Source: Conoideocrella luteorostrata (taxonomy: Eukaryota; Ascomycota; Sordariomycetes; Hypocreales; Clavicipitaceae). From it: a DNA stretch of 46,542 bases. A program made the position numbers and the translations under genes. Positions 39,986 to 46,542 of this stretch are shown here, piece after piece. Under the pieces are notes generated by a model, which worked only from the letters and a program-made list of their open reading frames with translations, was not told the DNA's origin and did no database searches. Where the stretch lies: contig JASWJB010000334.1 of the NCBI GenBank assembly GCA_032433595.1, positions 1 through 46,542 on the forward strand. The letters run 5' to 3'. Each line of letters begins with the position of its first letter. The first letter of the stretch is position 1.

Positions 39986-41715
39986 TCGAAGCATTAGACA
40001 TCGCAAGTCGATCTGATGAGCTCGTTGAAAAGACTTGAATCTCGGAAGGCGTTCGGATACTGCAAGAAGCATCAGACATTGCTGGTCAATCTGACGAGCG
40101 TGATGAAGAGGCTCAAATCGGAAGACATGCATGCTACATGGAGCTTGTAAAAAGGCTTAAATCTCGGAAGGCGTATAGGCTACAAGGAGCTTGTGAAAAG
40201 GAATAGCTCTCAAAAGACATACAGGCTGCAAGAAGCATTAGACATGGCAAGTTAATCCAATGGGCTCGCCCAAAAGGTTCAAATCCCGCAGGACGTACAG
40301 GCGTTTTCGAAGCGTTGACAGTCAACCTGACGAGCTAAACGAAAAGGCGTAAATCTTGCAAGACATACACTGCAAGAAGCATCAGATCCATCAGAGCTCG
40401 CTGGTTAATCCAATAAGCTTATTAAAAGACTTAATCCCGCAAGACGTAAAGGCGTTTTCGAAGCGTGGGACATCTAGTCAATCTGACCAGTTCTTTGAAA
40501 GACTTATATCCCGCAAGACGTTTAGGCGTTTTCGAAGCGTCAGATATCGCAAGAAGCATCGGACATGCCGCCAATCTAACAAGCGCGACTAAAAGGCTTC
40601 AATCAGAAGACATACAGGCTATAAGAGAAATCAGATATCGCTACTCAGTTGACAAGCTGGTTGAAAGGTCTAAATGTCGGAAGATGTACACTGCAAGAAG
40701 CATCAGATTCATTAGATCCCGCACGTTGATCTGACGAGCTTATAGAAAGACTCAAATCCCGCAAGACGTACAGGCGTTTTCGAAGCGTCAACAGTTTACC
40801 TGACGAGCTTGACGGAAAGGCTCATACCTCGCAAGACGTACAGGCATCTGTTATCGCACGTCGATCTATCGAGCTCGTTGAAAGGCTTAAATGTCGGATA
40901 ATATACGGGCGTTCAAGAAGGATCGTATCCATCAGATATCACAAGTCAATCCAACGAGCTTATTGAAAGGCTCAAATTTCGAAAAACGTGTAGGTTTCAA
41001 GGAGCTCGTTGAAAGGTTTGGGTCTCGGAAGACTTACAGGCGCTATCGAAGCATCAGGCATCGTAGGTCGATCTGACGAGCTCGTTGGAAAGGCTCAAAT
41101 CTCCGAAGACGTACACTGCACAAAGTATTAAATATGAAAGTTAGTTGACGGGCTCGTTGAATGGCACAGGCGCTGCAAGAAGAATCGGATCTACCAGATA
41201 TCGCAGGTCAATTTCACGAGCGCGTGGAAACGTTCGATTACTGGATAACGTACAAGCTGCAAAAAGCATCCGTGTCCCAGAAAAATATAAGCCTATTTGA
41301 GGGTCATAACTACACATGAAAAGTGACCTCTGGCTACGCTAATTTTTGTGTGACAATCAGACATCTAGTTAACCTGATGAGAGCGACGAAGAAGCTAAGA
41401 TCGGAAGGCATACAGACTGCAAGAGGCATCAGATATCACCAGTTAGTTGATAAGCTTATTGAAAGGTCAAAATCTCGCAAGACGTACAGGCGTTTTTGAA
41501 GCGTTGGATATTGCACAAAGCATCAGACATAGAGCTAAACTGACAAGCTCGACCAAAAGGCCCTAAACTCGCAAGACACACAGGCTCTGCAAAAGGCATC
41601 CGATATCGCAGGTTATTAATCTAACGAGTTTGTTGAAAGGCTTGAATCTCGGAAGGCGTACGGATGCTGCAAGAAGCATGAGACGTTGCAAGTTAATCTG
41701 ACCAAGACGATAAAG
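39480..41715 (+). repeat. Main array of ~75-bp degenerate tandem units
   Basis: About 2.2 kb and roughly 28-30 diverged units with the landmarks gagctcgttgaaaggct, tctcggaagacgtacaggc and agaagcatcagatatcgca. Variants include ttttcgaagcgt instead of gcaagaagcat. A non-repeat insert of about 85 bp (41270-41355, cccagaaaaatataagccta...) interrupts it. Confidence 0.9.
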
Positions 41716-41734
41716 ATGTTCAAGGAACGATTAT

Positions 41735-42235
41735 CGTGGCCACAGCTCAGGATAGCCGTCGGGATGGGAAAAGTCAGATGCTGCTGCTACTGATGAGGAT
41801 GTTGGTGCCCACGCAAGAAATGCCGCCGCCGCCGCTGATGATGATGATGATGATGGCCACAGGTCAGGATTCCGGTCGGGACTCTGGTCACGATCGTAGC
41901 GGTCGGGAGGGGAAGTGTCGGATGCTGCTGTTGCTGATGATAAGGATAATGTCGCTGCTTCTGATGATGCCGTTGCTGCTAATGAGGCTATTGCTGCCCA
42001 CGCCAGAAATGCCGCTGCTGCTGCTGTCAGCACTTGGGAGAGGGGAAAGGTAAGCACTTAGGAGAGTGAAAAGCCAGCTGACGCTGCTGCGGCGGCTGCT
42101 GCTGCTACTGATGATGCTGCTCATGATGCCGCTGCTGATGATGATGACGATGCCGCCGCCGCCGTTGATGATGACGATGCCACTGATGATGATGCCGCTG
42201 CTGGTGCTACTGATGATGCTGCTGCCCATGCAAGA
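41735..42235 (+). repeat. Trinucleotide-rich tract of the composite repeat
   Basis: Same words as 23600-25090: gatgatgatg and gctgctgct runs, cccacgcaagaaatgcc, ttgggagaggggaaaggt and ggtcaggattccggtcggga. Confidence 0.9.
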
Positions 42236-42500
42236 GTGGCAACGCCCAAGGTGCAATAAAGCAGGGCTTGCTCGGTCGGGTGACCAGCGAGCGATACGGG
42301 CCTAGTAGGTAACATAAGAGCAACACAACAGCAAAACAATAACCAGGGCACAATGCAGAGACAGCTAATGCATAAGATGTTGGAAAACGCAGGGCTTGAT
42401 GTAAAATAGAAACAAGGGACTAAAACGTCACACCTAATGCGTAATCTACGAAAAACCTGCTTACTCAGGAATTTAGCAATTAGGGGCTTACAAGCAGCAT
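42236..42500 (+). repeat. Conserved body of the composite repeat, truncated
   Basis: Matches 25091-25345: caaggtgcaataaagcaggg, cacacctaatgcgtaatcta and cgaaaaacctgctta. It is truncated before module X, and the copia LTR lies 200 bp further on. Confidence 0.85.
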
Positions 42501-42703
42501 GCATCACAGCATAGCTAGTAACATTATAACCATCGCTCAAGATGGGATATTACTTAGTGCAAAAGATGGGGAAATCGCGGCGAAAACAATGCAACAAGGA
42601 ACGGAGTTGCAAATACCGTACGTGGTACGCAAAGTACCAAAAACCAAGGTGGTCTCCGACCGGTACAGGGCTTACAAGCAACATGCAAAACCACAACCAG
42701 CAA
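42501..42703. other. Flank of the copia insertion
   Basis: No gene is supported. The last 5 bases before the LTR (agcaa, 42699-42703) are the predicted target-site duplication. Confidence 0.45.
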
Positions 42704-43057
42704 TGTCACAGGAAGCATTCCACAACGATGCACTCAATATCACCGAAAACACACAACGCGACCGGAATTATTCAACATCGTCGGAAGCGTTCAAATTCAA
42801 CAGAATCGTACGACCGGAAGCATTCAATATCGTCGAAATTGAACGATGCCGAGGAATGCGCCCCGCGCGAGGAATTCAACATCACCGGAAACGGACGATA
42901 TCGACGATATCGTCAGAATCAATGGAATGGAATAAATGCACGAGAAGAGGGATATCGTAGAGATAAATAGCAGCCGAATTCCCGTCAATTAGATAGAAAT
43001 CAAGGACATTTTTCCACTGCCTTAGAGATCGACTTCCATAGCTGCTCACTTGTGACA
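42704..43057 (+). repeat. 5' LTR of the copia element (354 bp)
   Basis: Starts TGTCACA and ends TGTGACA, a perfect 7-bp terminal inverted repeat with TG...CA ends, and is followed at once by the primer binding site. Inside are ccggaattattcaacatcgt, cggaagcgttcaaattcaa and ccggaagcattcaatatcgt repeats. The boundaries are inferred without the 3' LTR. Confidence 0.75.
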
Positions 43058-43070
43058 GTTATGAGCCCGG
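43058..43070 (+). promoter_or_regulatory. Primer binding site complementary to the initiator tRNA-Met anticodon arm
   Basis: GTTATGAGCCCGG directly follows the LTR. GTTATGAGCCC is the exact complement of the GGGCTCATAAC anticodon arm of fungal initiator tRNA-Met. Copia elements are known to prime from an internally cleaved initiator tRNA half, so the position and sequence fit. Confidence 0.8.
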
Positions 43071-43139
43071 TTTGCGTAAGCATTCTTGCTATTCCACTGT
43101 CACAATTGCACTATTATTACGATACCGTACGAAGCTATC

Positions 43140-46100
43140 ATGGATACCTCTAAGGGTCCTTCTTCCTATGCTTGTCTTCAAGGGACTAGTAACTGGGAAC
43201 AGTGGATATCAATTATCCAAAAGATCGCTGTTGCAGAGAGCGTCTGGAAGTATCTAGACCCTGAAGCAGACGATCTTCCGGAATTCATTCAGCCCGTCGA
43301 GCCAAGTCCTCAAGATATTGACCCTGATGTCACAGGCATTGTGGACCTAGATACCGACCAATTCAAGAGGCTTGAATACATGAATTCACTATACCGATCA
43401 CGTCTGCAGGAATACCTTCGTCATCAGAAAGCTATCGCAAGCCTTCAGAAGCATGTTACGAGTACAATTGGCAACTTCTATGATGTTATTGCACTCGAGG
43501 TTAGCCTCGCCCGTCAGTTAAAATTACTAAGAAATCGATTTAAGCCCACATCCTATGACCAGCAACGAGAGGTCCTCACGAGATATAAGCAGGTCCTAAA
43601 GGCACCGAATCGTACGAAGATTCAGACCTGGCTTACAAGCTGGCACAAGGTCCATCAGGAAGCCTTGAATATCAAGCTCCCTGACGTTCAAGGAATTAGG
43701 CCAACACTGGATTTCCTCACATCCGTGGCCACCGTATCGCCGTCATTTTCAGACTATTGGAATAACCGGATTCGCGATAAGTCAATTGGCAACAAGCCCG
43801 GATGGCAGGATAAGATTCCTGACGGTCAGAAGATAAGTGAGCTTTACGAGCAGCACTTCCAAAGTCAAAAGACCCAAGAAGCCACTGGAGGAGCATTTTC
43901 AGCGACCTTCCAAGGCAAGGATGCTAGTCAACAAGGTCAACATCCTAGTCAGGCATCAAATTCGTCAAATTCGTTATCCACCGATACGAGCCGTAGGCAG
44001 CCACCAAAGTGCCTATGCGGCCAACCACACTGGTACCGGGATTGCTGGTATCTAGTCAAGCAGAAGAGACCGGCCAATTGGCAGCCAAACCAGGCTATCC
44101 AAGCCAGTATCGAAGAGAAGCTAAAGGACCCGAATACAAAGGATCACTATGAAAAAATCATGAAAAAATTCAACAAGCCAGAACAGAAGCCAGAAAACGA
44201 AGATAAGAAGGATATAAAAGGCGTTGCATTTGCTGGATTCCACACACATCAGAATCCTAGTCAGTTGACTAGTCAGGAAGACGGTCAGCAGGCTAGTCAG
44301 GAAGGAAGTCATCAAATATATCCGTTACGGGATTCCTTCCTTCTTGACTCATGTGCTAATTTACACATCTGTAATAATATTCAACGCCTCAAGGAATACG
44401 AGCCAAATCAAGCAATTGAGATGATCTACGCCGGAAATCAACAAATCGAAATCCACGGATACGGTCAAATATATCTACGAATTCAAGGAGGGGTTTTCCT
44501 GCTGCAAAGAGTAGCTTATATCCCTTCTTTCCACACGAATGTGGCGTCCTTAGATATATTTATTAAGAAGGGATTTAATTGGAATCCGAACACTGGCAAC
44601 GTGACCAGAGGCAAGGAAGTTATCTTCCGTACAACCCGAATCCATAGTCAACCAGTAATTGAATTCAATCCTATCGGTCAGACTAGTCAACCTATCAAGC
44701 AGCAACCCGACCAAATTGACGATATTCAACCCGACCAAATTGAAGGCATCCAAGCCGGATGCTTCCAATCTTCAAGAAAACAGAAGTCAGATCAGATATC
44801 GGAGTCAGAAATCTGGCACCGACGACTAGGTCATCTTGGCACAGATGCCCTCGAACATCTAGTGGAAGAGACCACTGGAAGCCGGATCAAAGGACCTTTG
44901 CAAATTGACTGCGAAGATTGTTCCGTGGCTAAGGCTAAAAGACAGATATCTAGAAGACCACCTCTAGGACCTAGTCCAAGACCGTATTATAGGATATCAA
45001 TTGACCTATTTCAATTGAATACCTCGTATAACAACAAGAAGGCTGCCCTTCTAATTATTGACCAATTCACAGGCATAGTCCACATTTATCTATGTGTGGA
45101 TTCCACGCAAGATACCCTTATGGAGTCTCTACAGAATCTTCAAGCCTACGTACAACGTCAGTACCAGCTAGATATCTGTAAGATTCATCGCGATAATGAC
45201 CGAGGTCTTCAGTCATCATTTATATCGTGGCTTAGTCAACAAGGCATTGAAGACGAGCCATCCGCACCTTATACGCCTGCCCAGAATGGAGCCGCCGAAC
45301 GTACGGGAGGAATCATAGGGACCAAAGCCCGTACGATGCAAATAGCAGCTAATTTACCGGAAGACCTATGGCCAGAGACTTGGTCTGCAGCCGTATACCT
45401 TCACAATAGGTCTCCTCAACAAGGAAGAAGCTGGAAAACGCCTCTCAGGAATCTACAGACTTGGCTCATGGAAAACAACCGAGATACGGGATATCTAGAT
45501 TCAAGACCAGATATCAGGCATCTACGAGCCTATGGATGCCGGGCCTATCCAATGACCCTAGAGGCATTGCAAGGCACACAAAAACGATCTCTCAAGACAA
45601 GCCCGCACGCTGAAATAGGATATCTAGTCGGATACGACTCTACGAATATCTTCCGCGTATGGATTCCTTCAAAATCCGAGGTCAAACGAGTCAGGGATGT
45701 GACCTTTAACGAAAATACCTACTATCTAGGTCATCAATTAGATCATCAAATTGATCAGACGCCGCAGGTGCAAATGCCACCAAATATCGAGGAATCAGAA
45801 GACGAAGACGACGAATTCGACGATATCAGGTCTACTATCCATGTCAACACACACGATACTAGTCAGTCATCTAGTCAGATAACAGGCCTAGATTCAATTC
45901 ATCTAGGAAGTCCGGAATCCGATGATAGGCCTGAATATCACGAATTATTGACGCCCGGAACCACCGTACAAGGCAGCTTAGAGCCAGAGGAGAATACCGG
46001 AGATAGGCCTCTTCGGCGCTCCGAAAGGTACCGCCGACCCACGCAAAAAGCCTTACAAAAGCAAGTATTCCTCGGTGCATTCGCACTAGGCCGCACAGAA

Positions 46101-46542
46101 CGACCCCACCGACGCACACTACCCCTTCCACCTAGGAATTGGAAGGAATTGGCAGACCACCCATACAGGCATCAATTCAAGGAAGCTGCCCACAAGGAAT
46201 TCAATGACCTTCATCAACGAGGGACCTTTCAATCTATCCGATGTGACGATACTAGTCAGAGGGCTCTGCCACTGACCTGGGTATTCAAATACAAATTCGA
46301 TAAGCACGGATATCTGACGAAATTCAAGGCCCGGTTGTGTGTTAGAGGGGATCTTCAAGAACCATCAGAAAAAGATACATATGCAGCAACCTTAGCTGGG
46401 AAGACCTTCCGTACGATGATGGCAATAGTGGCTAAATTTGACCTAGAGACTAGGCAGCTAGATGCAGTCAATGCCTTCACGAACAGCCTATTAGACGAAG
46501 AGGTCTACGTATTATACCCGGATGGAATGCGACGATCCGGCT
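43140..46542 (+). CDS. Copia Gag-Pol polyprotein (partial, runs off the window)
   Basis: The frame opens at ATG 43140 (MDTSKGPSSYACLQG) and stays open for 1134 codons. Gag: WEQWISIIQ start and a zinc knuckle variant CLCGQPHWYRDC near residue 290 (C-x-C-x3-H-x4-C). Protease: FLLDSCANLHICNN, with Cys where DSG is usual. GAG-pre-integrase: WHRRLGHLGTDALEHL ... CEDCSVAKAKR (HHCC zinc finger). Integrase catalytic triad: ISIDLFQLN, IHRDNDRGLQ and PAQNGAAERTGG. Reverse transcriptase start: WKELADHPYRHQFKEA, then LTWVFKYKFDKHGYLTKFKAR and QLDAVNAFTNSLLDEEVYV with the first catalytic Asp; YxDD lies beyond the window. The polyprotein is cleaved by its own protease in cytoplasmic virus-like particles. 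Ser-Gln dipeptides spelled AGT-CAR recur throughout, which is unusual. Confidence 0.92.
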   Translation, partial: MDTSKGPSSYACLQGTSNWEQWISIIQKIAVAESVWKYLDPEADDLPEFIQPVEPSPQDIDPDVTGIVDLDTDQFKRLEYMNSLYRSRLQEYLRHQKAIASLQKHVTSTIGNFYDVIALEVSLARQLKLLRNRFKPTSYDQQREVLTRYKQVLKAPNRTKIQTWLTSWHKVHQEALNIKLPDVQGIRPTLDFLTSVATVSPSFSDYWNNRIRDKSIGNKPGWQDKIPDGQKISELYEQHFQSQKTQEATGGAFSATFQGKDASQQGQHPSQASNSSNSLSTDTSRRQPPKCLCGQPHWYRDCWYLVKQKRPANWQPNQAIQASIEEKLKDPNTKDHYEKIMKKFNKPEQKPENEDKKDIKGVAFAGFHTHQNPSQLTSQEDGQQASQEGSHQIYPLRDSFLLDSCANLHICNNIQRLKEYEPNQAIEMIYAGNQQIEIHGYGQIYLRIQGGVFLLQRVAYIPSFHTNVASLDIFIKKGFNWNPNTGNVTRGKEVIFRTTRIHSQPVIEFNPIGQTSQPIKQQPDQIDDIQPDQIEGIQAGCFQSSRKQKSDQISESEIWHRRLGHLGTDALEHLVEETTGSRIKGPLQIDCEDCSVAKAKRQISRRPPLGPSPRPYYRISIDLFQLNTSYNNKKAALLIIDQFTGIVHIYLCVDSTQDTLMESLQNLQAYVQRQYQLDICKIHRDNDRGLQSSFISWLSQQGIEDEPSAPYTPAQNGAAERTGGIIGTKARTMQIAANLPEDLWPETWSAAVYLHNRSPQQGRSWKTPLRNLQTWLMENNRDTGYLDSRPDIRHLRAYGCRAYPMTLEALQGTQKRSLKTSPHAEIGYLVGYDSTNIFRVWIPSKSEVKRVRDVTFNENTYYLGHQLDHQIDQTPQVQMPPNIEESEDEDDEFDDIRSTIHVNTHDTSQSSSQITGLDSIHLGSPESDDRPEYHELLTPGTTVQGSLEPEENTGDRPLRRSERYRRPTQKALQKQVFLGAFALGRTERPHRRTLPLPPRNWKELADHPYRHQFKEAAHKEFNDLHQRGTFQSIRCDDTSQRALPLTWVFKYKFDKHGYLTKFKARLCVRGDLQEPSEKDTYAATLAGKTFRTMMAIVAKFDLETRQLDAVNAFTNSLLDEEVYVLYPDGMRRSG

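Larger units (their letters stand above)
42704..46542 (+). mobile_element. Ty1/copia LTR retrotransposon, 3' part beyond the window
   Basis: The element has a 5' LTR (42704-43057), a half-tRNAiMet primer binding site (43058-43070), a short leader and one long polyprotein frame that is open to the window edge. Domain order Gag-PR-IN-RT is that of Pseudoviridae/copia. RNase H, polypurine tract and 3' LTR must lie outside. No stop or frameshift in 3.4 kb suggests a recent insertion that has not been hit by RIP. Confidence 0.9.

Noticed and set aside
43051..43104. A 54-bp very short LTR (tgtgacag...ctgtcaca)
   Set aside because: The inverted 8-mers are there, but the segment contains the primer binding site; the 354-bp LTR starting at TGTCACA 42704 fits the copia layout better.
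1..46542. Helitron or Starship identity for the composite repeat
   Set aside because: No Rep/helicase, DUF3435 captain or diagnostic ends are visible in the window.

Overview
The window looks like nuclear DNA of a filamentous ascomycete, most likely a Sordariomycete of the Hypocreales type (inference). Evidence: short introns (46-172 nt) with GT(GC)-AG ends and CTAAC/CTGAC branch sites; lineage-typical families (HET, 2EXR, UstYa/DUF3328, aminoglycoside-phosphotransferase-like kinases, HNH_2, SRPK-like and Mps1-like kinases); and a Ty1/copia element. It reads as an accessory, repeat-rich region, not a housekeeping block. No rRNA, tRNA or CRISPR array was recognised.

Left part (1-21.8 kb): a hypothetical protein, then a run of small kinase-fold genes. 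Five apparently intact phosphotransferase (APH/choline-kinase fold) genes lie at 1326-2527(-), 5068-6648(+), 16061-17003(+), 18669-19665(-) and 20545-21483(+); a broken 3' fragment of the last lies at 13964-14083. Between them are an HNH nuclease (2838-4129), a secreted UstYa-like protein carrying two Kex2-type peptide repeats (7012-8146), a small unknown gene with a (TCAG)13 microsatellite in an intron (10738-11474), an SRPK-like kinase (12014-13605), a truncated and frameshifted unknown gene (14609-15266), a 2EXR protein (17356-18294) and a 45-residue Cys-rich gene (21649-21786).

Middle part (22.0-34.1 kb): a large composite repeat (22.0-26.3 kb) made of a GC-rich module, an array of ~75-bp units, a 94-codon orphan ORF, a trinucleotide tract, a conserved body and a near-perfect palindrome. 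It is followed by a polytopic membrane protein (26753-28099) and two HET-domain genes (29244-31643 and 32134-34054).

Right part (34.1-46.5 kb): a decayed Mps1/TTK-type kinase (36022-38265, one frameshift and one nonsense codon) sits between two ~0.95-kb inverted arms (34790-35713 and 38990-39985) that carry the ~75-bp array and LTR-like fragments. A 2.2-kb array (39480-41715) and another trinucleotide tract follow. Then comes a young copia retrotransposon: 5' LTR 42704-43057, a half-tRNAiMet primer binding site at 43058, and an uninterrupted Gag-PR-IN-RT frame from 43140 to the window end.

The same repeat modules recur at about 4.2, 8.5-10, 14.3, 17.3, 22-26, 31.8, 35, 38.7-42.5 kb in both orientations, so much of the intergenic DNA is one mosaic repeat family. 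The strongest candidate for something undescribed is the fusion of Kex2-delimited peptide repeats to a UstYa-type oxidase domain in one secreted protein.
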